Origin: Elusimicrobiaceae bacterium
GTDB lineage: Bacteria; Elusimicrobiota; Elusimicrobia; Elusimicrobiales; Elusimicrobiaceae
Assembly (NCBI GenBank): GCA_017534965.1
Contig: JAFXVA010000002.1
Location: 1 to 56,120 of the forward strand
Length of the DNA: 56,120 nt
Direction: 5' to 3'
The notes beneath the pieces were generated by a model that saw only the letters and a list, made by a program, of their open reading frames with translations, had not been told where the DNA came from and made no database searches. The position numbers were made by a program, and so were the translations under genes. This document shows, piece after piece, positions 44,207-53,248 of the stretch (its first letter is position 1; each line of letters begins with the position of its first letter).

Positions 44207-44640
44207 TTCTTTTTCTCCTTATCTTTAGAGGTTTCTTTTTTTTCTTCTTCCTCATAATCAATTTTTTCTTCGTCTTCAAAATTTTCCGGTTCTTCCTTGT
44301 TAACAACTTTAATGCTAGCGTTAACTTCAGCTCCGCCTTCAATTAAGATTTTTTTGGAACGGACATTTCCGTTTAGTTTTGCTGTGCTTAAAATTTCAAC
44401 ACTTTCTGCGCAAATATCACCTTCCAAAGTGCCGATAATCACAACACCTTTTGCGCTAATATTGCCTTTCATAAAACCATTTTTGCTAACAGTAACATAT
44501 TGGGCATTATCTACATTGCCTTCTAATTTGCCATCAACTCTTACGGAACCTTGTAAATCCAAAGTCCCTTGGAAATAGCATTCTTCACTAATTACGGAAA
44601 CATAATCGCCGTTTTTTATATCTTTGTTTAAAAAGCCCAT
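44203..44640 (-). CDS. Bactofilin
   Basis: A 145-residue bactofilin, a cytoskeletal protein that polymerises without nucleotide through a right-handed beta-helix. The core (residues 10-110) shows the repeating G-x-V/I pattern: FQGTLDLQGSVRVDGKLEGN, VTVSKNGFMKGNISAKGVVI, GTLEGDICAESVEILS and AKLNGNVRSKKILIEGGA. The C-terminal 35 residues are Glu/Lys-rich and disordered. The pair with an upstream M23 peptidase is well known: together such genes shape the cell by placing wall hydrolysis. It starts 12 bases after the M23 gene. Confidence 0.95.
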   Translation of the reverse strand: MGFLNKDIKNGDYVSVISEECYFQGTLDLQGSVRVDGKLEGNVDNAQYVTVSKNGFMKGNISAKGVVIIGTLEGDICAESVEILSTAKLNGNVRSKKILIEGGAEVNASIKVVNKEEPENFEDEEKIDYEEEEKKETSKDKEKKK

Positions 44641-44652
44641 ACTTCCTCCGTT

Positions 44653-45585
44653 TTATTTATCATTGTTAAAATATCCGCGTGGGTTGACAGGGGTGCCGTC
44701 CTTCCAAACTTCATAATGTAAGTGAACGCCTGTTGAACGCCCTGTTGTTCCCATAGCGGCTATTGTTTGACCGCGGCGAACTCTATCGCCTTTTTTAACT
44801 TTTATATCTGCTAAATGCCCATATAAAGTGGAATAGCCAAAGCCATGGTCTATTAAGACCGCTTGACCATAACCTTGTGCCCAACCTGTCTGACGGACAA
44901 CGCCATCAGCCGTTGCATAAATTTTTGCGCCCGGTTTGCCTGCAAAATCAAGCCCATAGTGATAAGAGGCAACATAAGTGCCAAAAGGGGATAATCTATA
45001 TCCAAAACCGGAAGTTATCCTTGTTTTATCTGTAGGCCTAATTGAAGGCGTTGCGTCTTTAATATTTCTTTGGTTTGCATAGAACCAAGCAATTTCTTGA
45101 AAAGAAGCCAAACGATCTTGGGCAAGTTCATTTGTTTCTTTTAAGTAATTAAGAATTTCTTGCTCGTCTATATTATCACCTTTTTGGGAAAATATTTCCT
45201 TAAAGCTGAGGCCTCTTTCTTCTTTTGCCTGCTCTATGCCCGCAGGTAAATTAATATGTTTACCGGCTTGCATACCGAGCATCTTACGCATTTGCAAATC
45301 TGTATCTCTAGCCATTTTTAAATATTTGCGGTTATGAGCGACTTCTTCGGCTATGAGGGCAAATTTCGCTTTTATTATTTTATTATCTGCTTTTGTAACA
45401 TTATAATCTATATAACGCGTTACAATAAAAATACTATAAATTGTAAAAATCAACCAAAAAAATAAAAATAACAAGATAAACCAGGGATATACTTTTATTC
45501 TATACCCCGCACTAGAACGCGGCATAAAAGAAATTTCCATGCGTTCAAACAATAATCTTGCTAGCTGGGATTGATTCTTTCTCAC
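44653..45585 (-). CDS. M23 peptidase, membrane-anchored cell-wall hydrolase
   Basis: A 310-residue LytM/M23 endopeptidase. Residues about 33-57 form a membrane helix, followed by a coiled-coil-like stretch (60-150) and the M23 domain (about 185-305). Zinc ligands are His and Asp in SYHYGLDFAG and the HxH in HLHYEVWKD. Catalytic residues look intact. The start is GTG at 45585; the nearest upstream in-frame codons include a stop, and ATG codons at 45540 or 45525 are alternatives. TATAAT lies only two bases before this GTG (complement of 45588-45593), so an internal promoter with a downstream start is possible. Its neighbour is a bactofilin, as expected. Confidence 0.88.
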   Translation of the reverse strand: MRKNQSQLARLLFERMEISFMPRSSAGYRIKVYPWFILLFLFFWLIFTIYSIFIVTRYIDYNVTKADNKIIKAKFALIAEEVAHNRKYLKMARDTDLQMRKMLGMQAGKHINLPAGIEQAKEERGLSFKEIFSQKGDNIDEQEILNYLKETNELAQDRLASFQEIAWFYANQRNIKDATPSIRPTDKTRITSGFGYRLSPFGTYVASYHYGLDFAGKPGAKIYATADGVVRQTGWAQGYGQAVLIDHGFGYSTLYGHLADIKVKKGDRVRRGQTIAAMGTTGRSTGVHLHYEVWKDGTPVNPRGYFNNDK

Positions 45586-45622
45586 AAATTATATTCTATC
45601 AAATTTAGCAGTAATATGGCGC

Positions 45623-45922
45623 CTAAAGGCCAAAACCGCCTGGCATATTGCCAAGAGCTTTTTTAGCTGCTGCAGTTTGGCTCTCTTTGATGGCTTTGTT
45701 TACAGCTTCTTTTATTTCTTCGGCGAAATTTTCTTTAGATAAAGAACTTAAATCTGTAAGAATATTAACATTTTTTATCTGTTGAGAGCCTGTTATCGTA
45801 ATTTCAATATTCTCATTATAGCTTAAAACTTTAATTTCGACATTATCAAGTTCTTTTCTTACTTGCTCCATTTGGCTTTTTAATTTAAGAATATTTTTTA
45901 AATCTCCTAATTTTTCAAACAT
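45623..45922 (-). CDS. YbaB/EbfC-family nucleoid-associated protein
   Basis: A 99-residue small DNA-binding protein. It has the family's helical N-terminus (KLKSQMEQVRKELDN), a central strand set (VLSYNENIEITITGSQQIKNVNI) and a C-terminal Gly/Met-rich tail (LGNMPGGFGL). Such proteins bind DNA as dimers and often sit next to recR or recombination genes. Here it follows addA by 8 bases, which fits. The length is normal. Confidence 0.92.
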   Translation of the reverse strand: MFEKLGDLKNILKLKSQMEQVRKELDNVEIKVLSYNENIEITITGSQQIKNVNILTDLSSLSKENFAEEIKEAVNKAIKESQTAAAKKALGNMPGGFGL

Positions 45923-45930
45923 AATATCTC

Positions 45931-48900
45931 CTATATTTCAAAAAGCAAATCTTGGCTTAAATAGGCAAGAGCTTTTTTAATTTCTTTATTTTTAAACATT
46001 TTTTTAACCGCCTGCTCATACATATCAAGCTGGCGTTCGTATTTTAGAGAATACGCTTTTAAATCCTTATCTTCTATTTTATCAGTTTTAAAATCAACAA
46101 TAAAGAGTTGGCCTTGTTTATTCTTAAATAAAGCATCTATAACCCCATTAATCAAAACTCCGTTTTCATACATACTAAAAGGTATTTCCGAACCGAGAAA
46201 ATCCATAGTTTTTAACTCTTTTAAAATTGCCCCCCCTTTAAAAGTATTTAAAAGTTCTTGGCAGGGAGCAAGTAAAGTTTTATCTTCCAAATCTAAAGTT
46301 TTCATAGCCAAAGGCAAATCAAAAGAACCTGTTTGAAAATAATTATTTAAGGCCTTGTGAATAAGACTTCCAATATCAAGAGATTTTTGAATTTTAGTTT
46401 TATCTCCTTTTAACTGAGAAGGGGCCAAAACTTCCTCTTTCTTATAACTTTCAAATTCTGCTTTATTTTTTTGCCAAGACTCTATAAATCCGGACCAATC
46501 CTGTGTTTCCTGCGATACAAGATTATTCTTTTTTTGTATTAGAAAACTTTGCGGGTCTTTATATTCAAAAGGAGTAGTGCAAAATAAATCATTTTCAAGA
46601 CTATCTTGGCTTGGATAACAACCGCAATTTTTTAAAGAATTTTCTATTGTTCCGTTTGTTTTTTGATTGGTGGCCCCTATAAAAAGTTTCTCTTTAGCTC
46701 TTGTTAAAGCGACATAAAGCAAACGTTCTTGTTCTGCCTTTCTGTGCAAAAGTTCTTTTTCTTGAAGAATAAAATAATTTAAGTTTTTTAAAGAGTTTAA
46801 ACTTACCCCTATTTTGCCTTCAAAATCATCTACATACTTTTCATCTTTTTGGTTTGTTCCGCTATAGAAAGAATCTACCAAAATAACTACTTTTGCACTT
46901 AAACCCTTGGATTTGTGAATAGTCATTATATTAACGATATCAAAATTTTCCTCAACTAAAGAACTTTGGCCTTCTTTTTGAATAGTGTTATTATCTTCCG
47001 TCTGCATATAAAGCAATAATTGCCCCAAAGTAAAACCTTTTGAGGCCTGTTCAAAAGCAATTCTTAAAAATTTATTTAAGTTGGCAAGAGTTTGCTCACT
47101 GGAACAGGCAAGTGTTTCCAAAATAACAAAATCTGTTTTATAAAAGAGTTCATTTAATAATTCTTTTAAAGTCAAATGGCCTGCTTTAAAATGGAAATCC
47201 CTTAAAAGTTTATAAATATCTTTTACGGCTGAAGAACTTTTAAAATCTTTAGCAAAAATGTTTAGGGCTTTTTGTTGCCATAAATCTACAAGTTCTTCAT
47301 CTTTCATTGAACAAAGCGGGCTTCTTAAAACGCCAATTAGGGCAAGTTTATCTTGCGGATCATATATAACCTTTAAAATATTTATAATATCAATAATTTC
47401 CTGCGACTCGTAAAAATTGCCGCTTGATTCTAAATTATAAGGGATATTTAACCTTGTTAAAGCATTAGTATAAATATTTATACTTCTGGAAACGGGATAA
47501 AGAATAGTTATATCTTTATAAGATAAAGTTTTGCCATCGGCAAATTTCATTTTACCGACATTATCTTTTATCCAAGTAGCAATTATATTTGCCTCATTTG
47601 AGCGCAAATTATCAATATTAACTTTTTCCTGGCAGTTTATTAAGAAAAAATTCACTTTTTCGCTATTGGGTTTTTCCCCTTTTTCAAGTTCAATATAGCG
47701 CGGTTGAATAAGAGTTTTTTCTTTAATGGCATTTTTTCCCCATTTATTAACAAAATCTATTATTTTGCCTTGACTTCTGAAGTTTGTAGTAAGATAGCAA
47801 GTGCGTGCCTGTTGTTCTTGCATAAGTTCCAAAAATTTTTGATAGGCAGAAATATTGGCCCCCCTAAAACGATAGATTGATTGTTTTGGATCCCCTACAA
47901 CAAAAAATTTGCCCGGCTCCAAAACAATATCTTGCCAAGCAGCAGAAGAAGATTCCTCTTTTTCAGCCAAAAACAACATTAATTGGCCTTGCGCCATATC
48001 GGTATCTTGGAATTCATCTACCATCAAACTTTTATAACGTTTTTTAAGTTCTCTGCGGACTTCAATATCTTTCTTAACCAATTCTAAAGCAAAATAAATA
48101 CATTGATTATAAGACACTAAATTTTGTTTAAGAATTTGTTCTTTTACATTTTGGGCTAAGGCCCTAAACAGATTATAGGCCTGGTCTAAAAGATGCAATT
48201 TCTGTGGTGTTAAAGCATTAGCCAAATCAACAAAATTTGAAACAAAAGCTTGTTCGTTTTTATCTTCCCAACCTTTTACAAAATCCGAAGATTTCACTTT
48301 TGTTAATTCTTCCCGGACGGGCATTTTTAGTAATTCTGCATGACTTAAAGAAGAAAGATTTTTTAAAAACTCCGCTAAACGCTCTATTGCCAGCTCAAGC
48401 AAATTTTCTATTTTTCTTTTTTTCTTCTTTTCCGGCAAATTAGCAGTTAGTAAATTTTTAGCAATATTAATTTGATTACTAATAAAAGTATTTATCTGAG
48501 GCAAGGAACTTTTAAAAGAGCAATAATCAAAATAAGGCTCCATTAACATTTTGGCAAAAGCTTTTAAATCTTCTAAAGAGGCCTCTTTTAGCAAATTTTC
48601 CCATAATTCGCGGTGGGGGCTTTGCAGGGAAAGTTCTTCTTCCAAAAAAGTAGCCCAATTTTTATTAAAAATATAATCTCCCATAAAACCGGTGTCAATT
48701 TCTACCTCGGGAGCAAGGCCTGCTTGCAAAGGAAAAGATTTTAAAATTTGAAAAGCAAAACTATGTATGGTAGAAATTTGAGCTCTTTCTATAAGTTCGA
48801 AATTTTGTTCTATTAATTCGGCAAGTTTTTCTTTTTCTTTACCAAAAATTTCTTCCAAGTAAGTTACGGCTTCTTTTAGCCAAGGGGCTTCTTCTTTAGA

Positions 48901-49209
48901 AGTTAAAACTAAAGAAATTATTCTTAAAATATTTATAACACTTTGCTTAATTTCAGCAGCGGCTTTATCGGTAAAAGTAATTGCAACAATTTCATCAATT
49001 TTTAAACCTTTGCCCAGTAGCAAATGACAAATTTTACAAGAAAGTAATTGCGTTTTTCCTGTTCCGGCGCCGGCTTCCACAATGATATTTTGGTTATAAG
49101 ATCTAACGGCTGCACGGCGTTGCGCCTTATCCGGCGGAGTAAACTTTGGATCTTCCTTGCCAAGTGTTTTTAAAACTTTAAAAATATCTTCTTTTTCTTG
49201 TTCTGTCAT
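45931..49209 (-). CDS. addA: AddA-like helicase-nuclease
   Basis: A 1092-residue UvrD/RecB-type helicase of the AddAB double-strand break repair complex. Walker A is VEAGAGTGKTQLLSCKI near residue 42, Walker B and QxxQ-like LMVDEFQDTDMAQGQ, and motif VVGDPKQSIYRFRGAN. Late helicase motifs follow (IMTIHKSKGLSAKVVIL, VALTRAKEKLFIG). The C-terminal RecB-family nuclease has GVIDALFKNKQGQLFIVDFKTD near residue 1045. The product processes DNA ends for RecA. It overlaps addB by ATGA at 49206-49209. Confidence 0.93.
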   Translation of the reverse strand: MTEQEKEDIFKVLKTLGKEDPKFTPPDKAQRRAAVRSYNQNIIVEAGAGTGKTQLLSCKICHLLLGKGLKIDEIVAITFTDKAAAEIKQSVINILRIISLVLTSKEEAPWLKEAVTYLEEIFGKEKEKLAELIEQNFELIERAQISTIHSFAFQILKSFPLQAGLAPEVEIDTGFMGDYIFNKNWATFLEEELSLQSPHRELWENLLKEASLEDLKAFAKMLMEPYFDYCSFKSSLPQINTFISNQINIAKNLLTANLPEKKKKRKIENLLELAIERLAEFLKNLSSLSHAELLKMPVREELTKVKSSDFVKGWEDKNEQAFVSNFVDLANALTPQKLHLLDQAYNLFRALAQNVKEQILKQNLVSYNQCIYFALELVKKDIEVRRELKKRYKSLMVDEFQDTDMAQGQLMLFLAEKEESSSAAWQDIVLEPGKFFVVGDPKQSIYRFRGANISAYQKFLELMQEQQARTCYLTTNFRSQGKIIDFVNKWGKNAIKEKTLIQPRYIELEKGEKPNSEKVNFFLINCQEKVNIDNLRSNEANIIATWIKDNVGKMKFADGKTLSYKDITILYPVSRSINIYTNALTRLNIPYNLESSGNFYESQEIIDIINILKVIYDPQDKLALIGVLRSPLCSMKDEELVDLWQQKALNIFAKDFKSSSAVKDIYKLLRDFHFKAGHLTLKELLNELFYKTDFVILETLACSSEQTLANLNKFLRIAFEQASKGFTLGQLLLYMQTEDNNTIQKEGQSSLVEENFDIVNIMTIHKSKGLSAKVVILVDSFYSGTNQKDEKYVDDFEGKIGVSLNSLKNLNYFILQEKELLHRKAEQERLLYVALTRAKEKLFIGATNQKTNGTIENSLKNCGCYPSQDSLENDLFCTTPFEYKDPQSFLIQKKNNLVSQETQDWSGFIESWQKNKAEFESYKKEEVLAPSQLKGDKTKIQKSLDIGSLIHKALNNYFQTGSFDLPLAMKTLDLEDKTLLAPCQELLNTFKGGAILKELKTMDFLGSEIPFSMYENGVLINGVIDALFKNKQGQLFIVDFKTDKIEDKDLKAYSLKYERQLDMYEQAVKKMFKNKEIKKALAYLSQDLLFEI

Positions 49210-52181
49210 TCTTTTCTAAACTCCGTCAGTTTTTTTACTTGAGCACTAAAAAACGCTCTTCTTTGGGAAGGGCCGTGATTTTTGCGGCAAATATCCGCAT
49301 AATCACAATATTGGCAATTTTGCACGCCGGGATTTATAATAAACAAACCATCTTCTATCAAACTTTCTAAAAATTCTATTGCTTTATAAAATTTGTCTTT
49401 AAAGGTTAAATATTCGTCGTAGTCAATTTCCTTAAACGCCTTATCTTTTAAACTGCCATAAGCCATTTTACCGGGATTACAATTCTTTAATTCGGGCAAA
49501 CTTTTGGCAAGTTCAAAATAAATAGGGCCTTGGAAATTAGCCAAAGTAAAAATTAATTTAAAAGTAGAACCTTTATTTTTCATGGCCCCTGTTTTATAAT
49601 CTATTACATCAAACAAAGTATTATCTTTAGAAAGATCAATTCGGTCAATTTTGCCATGAATTTTAAAAGAACCTAAACGGGCACAAATATCTTTTTCAAA
49701 ATAAGAAGGTATCTTATTTTCCTCTTGTAATCTTGTTAAATCTTTAACTATAAAATCTTTTATTTCCTGCTCCAATTCTTTACAAAAAATGAGCCAAAGC
49801 AAAGGATAAAGACCATATTTTTTATAACCTTGTTTCGGTAAGTTCTGATTAATAAAATCTTGCAGAATATTTAAAGAACCTTCCGCAAAGATTTTATCAA
49901 ACAATTTATTTTTGGCAAGATGTTTATAAAATTGTTCCAAGATTGTATGGGCTAAATTGCCTCGGTCGCGGCTATCTATTTGATCTCTTTGTAAAACAGA
50001 GGTATCTTCCCTTTTCAAAATATTGTCAAATAAATATTGAGCAGGGCAAAGATAGGCCTTTTGTAAAGAGGATGGCGACAGCCCTTTTTTATTTACATGT
50101 TCCCATAAAGGCCCTTTTTGGTGGCAAATTAAATCTCTATCACCCAAAGGGCCTTCCAAACTTAAACTAAAAGCAGAGGCAAAAAGGTCTTCTTCTTTTT
50201 TAAGAAGTTTCGCTGCCAAAGCAAAATTGCCTTTTAAGGCCGTAAAGGCGGCGGCTTCCTGCGGATTTAATAAATCAGGGGCAATTTTATACCACTCCAG
50301 CAGTTGTTCTGCCGGGCGGCGACTTAAAGAAAAAACTTCAACTTTATCTAGAATCTTTATAAGCAAACTAAGATAAATGGAAGATATTTTTACTTTGCCT
50401 TCGCTATCGCATCTTTCATAAATTAAAATAGCCCTATCGCTTGCCGCACTTAAAGCGATATAAAAAAATAATTTTTCCTCATAATATCTTTGCGCGCTTA
50501 TCTTAATAGAAAAACCGATTTTTTCTAAAGCACTGCGCCAAGAATCTTTAAAAATAGGATCTTCGCTGACAGAGGCCGGCAACTGCCCTTCATTTAGCCC
50601 TAAAATAATTACCGTTTTAAAAGATTGGCCCCTTAAATTCATAATATCGGCAATGGTTAGGGAATTTTCTAAATTAACCACAATATTTATTTTTTCTTGT
50701 TCTACCAAATAGTTAAACTCGTCTAAGAACTCGCCCCTTTTGGCTGGGCGCACTTTATCAAAAGCAGAAAGATCTTTTAAAATTCTTTCAAGAGTATCAA
50801 AAAGTTTTTGTTCTTCCTCTGTTAAAATTTCTAAATCAAGGAAAAGATTAAAAATTTCTTTTACCTGTAAAGCAAGAGTATTAAAACTTATGCCTTCTTC
50901 AAGCAAGGTAACCTTCTCTTTAATTTTAGTAAGCAGAATTTTTAAAGTAAGGGCGCAGTTATCGCCCTTTTCTATGGCTTGGTCAAGCAAAGTTATCCAT
51001 TGTTCAAAACCGGTTTGCACGCCAATATTTTTTATAGTTTGCGCCCAATAGGGTTGCCTATTTTTTAAATAAGGACTATTGATGAAAGATAAAACGCTGT
51101 CTTTATTAAAATTATTTCTTGCAATATTCAGCAAATTTATACAGATATTTATTAAAGGTCTTGCCTTAAAAAGATCTTCATAATTAATATTTATAGGAAT
51201 AGCGTTTTGTTCAAAAACTTGGATGATATAATCTTTATAAGGTTCTAAAGAACGGGCGCAAACTGCTATATCTTTAAAAGCTATTCCGCTTTTATGTAAA
51301 AGCAAAACTTCTTTAGCGGCACTTTTAATTTGGTCTAAAATGCCGGAAGTATCTATAATTTTTATAGGAACTTTATATTTTGCCCCTTGTTCTTCCGGAG
51401 TTTCAAAAAGATGCCTGCAGAAAGTTTCCAGCTCACTTTTAGGTAAAGAGGCCTCTTTATGTTTGGTGCTGATACCAACGATATTAGTTAAATAAAAATC
51501 TTTTATATATTTATAAGACGGAATATCTTCATAAGGGAAGAACACCGCGGTTGAATAATTTTGGCTGACTTCTTTTAAAATATCATATTGTAAGGAAGTA
51601 AAATCATAAATGCCATAAAAAATAATTTTCTTAAACCCTCCAAGATATTTATTTTGCGCTATATTATCATAAGCAGAAGTAAAAAAATCTTTATAGGAAC
51701 TTCTGCCGGAAGATTTTGTTAAATCCAAATAATTTTGATAAATAAAAACCAAATCTTTTAAATCTTTTGTAGCCAAAGAAGAGTCAAGCTCCTCTATTTT
51801 AAGCAAATCTTGCGGCATAATTAAGGCATTTTGCATATCCATAAAAGAAGCTTCCAAAGCACGCACATAACCCATTGAGGAATTAAACTTATTCTTTTGC
51901 AGAAAATCTTTTAATTTAAAATAATCTAATGCGGTTTTTTGTCTTAAAGGGATATACTTTTCGCTTGTTTGATTTACGGCGTAAACAAGCCCCAGCATAT
52001 CTTGCCAAAAGACGCAGGAAAGGCACTCGCTGGAAGATAAAAGTTTTTCCTTTAAACTTTGGGCAAGACGCTTACTTTGGGTGATTACCAGCACTTTATC
52101 AAGAGGACCTTTTTTAATTTCGGTAAAGTATTTTAAAAATTCTTCTTCAAGTGCTTTATAAGAGCCGCTTATAAGTTCCAT
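49206..52181 (-). CDS. addB: AddB-like nuclease with iron-sulfur cluster motif
   Basis: A 991-residue partner of AddA. The N-terminal region keeps an AddB/UvrD-like layout (VLVITQSKRLAQSLKEKLL) but the P-loop Gly-Lys-Thr is absent, so helicase activity is unlikely. The C-terminal nuclease has GKIDRID and DVIDYKTGA. Its iron-sulfur Cys set is visible: one Cys in AYLCPAQYLFDN and three in CQYCDYADICRKN. TATTAT stands six bases before the ATG at 52181, and there is no Shine-Dalgarno. It is the head of the addB-addA-ybaB-M23-bactofilin-PpiD-like-pfkB run and is divergent from uppP. Confidence 0.88.
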   Translation of the reverse strand: MELISGSYKALEEEFLKYFTEIKKGPLDKVLVITQSKRLAQSLKEKLLSSSECLSCVFWQDMLGLVYAVNQTSEKYIPLRQKTALDYFKLKDFLQKNKFNSSMGYVRALEASFMDMQNALIMPQDLLKIEELDSSLATKDLKDLVFIYQNYLDLTKSSGRSSYKDFFTSAYDNIAQNKYLGGFKKIIFYGIYDFTSLQYDILKEVSQNYSTAVFFPYEDIPSYKYIKDFYLTNIVGISTKHKEASLPKSELETFCRHLFETPEEQGAKYKVPIKIIDTSGILDQIKSAAKEVLLLHKSGIAFKDIAVCARSLEPYKDYIIQVFEQNAIPININYEDLFKARPLINICINLLNIARNNFNKDSVLSFINSPYLKNRQPYWAQTIKNIGVQTGFEQWITLLDQAIEKGDNCALTLKILLTKIKEKVTLLEEGISFNTLALQVKEIFNLFLDLEILTEEEQKLFDTLERILKDLSAFDKVRPAKRGEFLDEFNYLVEQEKINIVVNLENSLTIADIMNLRGQSFKTVIILGLNEGQLPASVSEDPIFKDSWRSALEKIGFSIKISAQRYYEEKLFFYIALSAASDRAILIYERCDSEGKVKISSIYLSLLIKILDKVEVFSLSRRPAEQLLEWYKIAPDLLNPQEAAAFTALKGNFALAAKLLKKEEDLFASAFSLSLEGPLGDRDLICHQKGPLWEHVNKKGLSPSSLQKAYLCPAQYLFDNILKREDTSVLQRDQIDSRDRGNLAHTILEQFYKHLAKNKLFDKIFAEGSLNILQDFINQNLPKQGYKKYGLYPLLWLIFCKELEQEIKDFIVKDLTRLQEENKIPSYFEKDICARLGSFKIHGKIDRIDLSKDNTLFDVIDYKTGAMKNKGSTFKLIFTLANFQGPIYFELAKSLPELKNCNPGKMAYGSLKDKAFKEIDYDEYLTFKDKFYKAIEFLESLIEDGLFIINPGVQNCQYCDYADICRKNHGPSQRRAFFSAQVKKLTEFRKE

Positions 52182-52187
52182 ATTAAA

Positions 52188-52193
52188 ATAATA
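52188..52193 (-). promoter_or_regulatory. -10 box of addB, probably leaderless
   Basis: TATTAT on the minus strand (complement of 52188-52193) ends six bases before the addB ATG. An overlapping TATATT would give eight bases. No Shine-Dalgarno precedes the ATG. The region is very AT-rich, so the exact box is less certain than at the other four loci. Confidence 0.45.
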
Positions 52194-52228
52194 TATAATT
52201 TTATTATATTATTGTATAGGATATTAAT

Positions 52229-53005
52229 ATGACGATAACAACAGGTATAATTTTAGGTTTACTTCAGGCCTTGGGGGAATTTTTGCCAATTTCAAGCTCG
52301 GCCCATTTGGTTTTATTTTCGTTTTTTACAAATAACACTTATCAGGGTTTAACTTTTGATGTTTTGCTACATTTGGCCACCTTAATTGCAGTTTGTTTTT
52401 ATTTTAGAAAGGATTTGTTTAATCTTATTAAAAAGGGTTTTACCGAACCAAAAAGTTCTGACGGGCGTTTGTTTTGGTATATCGGCCTTGCCACTATACC
52501 TGCCGCCGTTGCGGGTTATTTTTTGGAAGATTTGGCAGAAGAAACTTTTAGAGCCCCTTGGGTGCTTGCAACCACTTTAATAATTTTTGCCCTTTTGCTT
52601 TTTGTTGCCGATAGAAAAGGTAAACAAAATATCAAAGATAATTTAAGTTTAAAAGTTATGCTGTTAATCGGCTGTGCGCAGGCACTTGCCTTAGTGCCGG
52701 GGGTTTCGCGATCAGGCATAACAATTACGGCGGCCCTCTTCCTTGGTTTATCAAGGAGTTTAAGCGCAAGGATTTCCTTTCTTTTATCTATGCCGATAAT
52801 CGCAGGTGCAGCGGTTTTAAAGTTATCCCATATCTCTTTATCACAGATTGACGCGCCCCTAATTGCGGGCTTTTTAAGCGCGCTTATTGGTGGTTTTTTG
52901 GTAATTAAATTCTTAATGAAGTATATTCAAAAGCACAATTTTGATATCTTTGTTTACTATAGAATCTTACTCGGTATAATAATACTTATAAAACTTGCTT
53001 TTTAA
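52229..53005 (+). CDS. uppP: Undecaprenyl-diphosphatase
   Basis: A 258-residue, multi-span inner-membrane enzyme (BacA/UppP) that recycles the lipid carrier for cell-wall and LPS synthesis and lends bacitracin resistance. Catalytic signatures are LLQALGEFLPISSSAHL near residues 11-28 and PGVSRSGITITAALFLGLSR near residue 157. The length is normal. The upstream region has AGGAT about 5-7 bases before the ATG and a TATAGG that could be a -10 box. It is divergent from addB. Confidence 0.95.
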   Translation: MTITTGIILGLLQALGEFLPISSSAHLVLFSFFTNNTYQGLTFDVLLHLATLIAVCFYFRKDLFNLIKKGFTEPKSSDGRLFWYIGLATIPAAVAGYFLEDLAEETFRAPWVLATTLIIFALLLFVADRKGKQNIKDNLSLKVMLLIGCAQALALVPGVSRSGITITAALFLGLSRSLSARISFLLSMPIIAGAAVLKLSHISLSQIDAPLIAGFLSALIGGFLVIKFLMKYIQKHNFDIFVYYRILLGIIILIKLAF

Positions 53006-53013
53006 AATGGGTC

Positions 53014-53042
53014 TTGACAACTTTACTTTTTTACATTATACT
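53014..53042 (+). promoter_or_regulatory. Strong sigma70-type promoter for the pilin transcript
   Basis: TTGACA (53014-53019) and TATACT (53037-53042) are exactly 17 bases apart. The expected transcript start is near 53049-53051, which coincides with the first base of the leader's closing stem. It lies only 8 bases after the uppP stop. Confidence 0.85.
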
Positions 53043-53048
53043 ATAAGT

Positions 53049-53248
53049 GTAATGGAAACTGCCGGATTGTTTGCTTTAAGCAAGCTCTTTGGCTTTAGTT
53101 CTTTGAAAAGAATAAGTTGTTATTTGGGTTAAACCTATTTAAGTCCTTTTTGTTCTCCTAGGGAAAAAGGGGAAGCGCTTTCAGGGCTTAAATATATCAA
53201 CTTTTCCATTATGCCCAAAAGCAATGTTGTAAAAATGGAGAAAATAAA
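53049..53248 (+). ncRNA. Structured 5' leader of the pilin gene, candidate riboswitch or RNA thermosensor
   Basis: A 200-base untranslated leader with several helices found by eye. Closing stem P1: AATGGAAA (53051-53058) with TTTCCATT (53203-53210). P2: GTTTGC/GCAAGC (53069-53074 and 53080-53085). P3: TTCTT/AAGAA with a UGAA loop (53099-53112). P4: 11 bp, TATTTAAGTCC (53136-53146) with GGGCTTAAATA (53184-53194). TTTTCCATT (53202-53210) can instead pair with AATGG-AG-AAAA (53234-53244), which contains the GGAG Shine-Dalgarno. So P1 and RBS masking exclude each other. I recognise no known riboswitch class in it. No terminator precedes the gene. Confidence 0.6.

Noticed and set aside
53049-53210. 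The pilin leader as 6S RNA, SRP RNA or tmRNA
   Set aside because: It has a closed-end stem like 6S RNA, but I see no 6S-type single large bubble, no SRP tetraloop core and no tRNA-like ends. It leads directly into a gene without a terminator.
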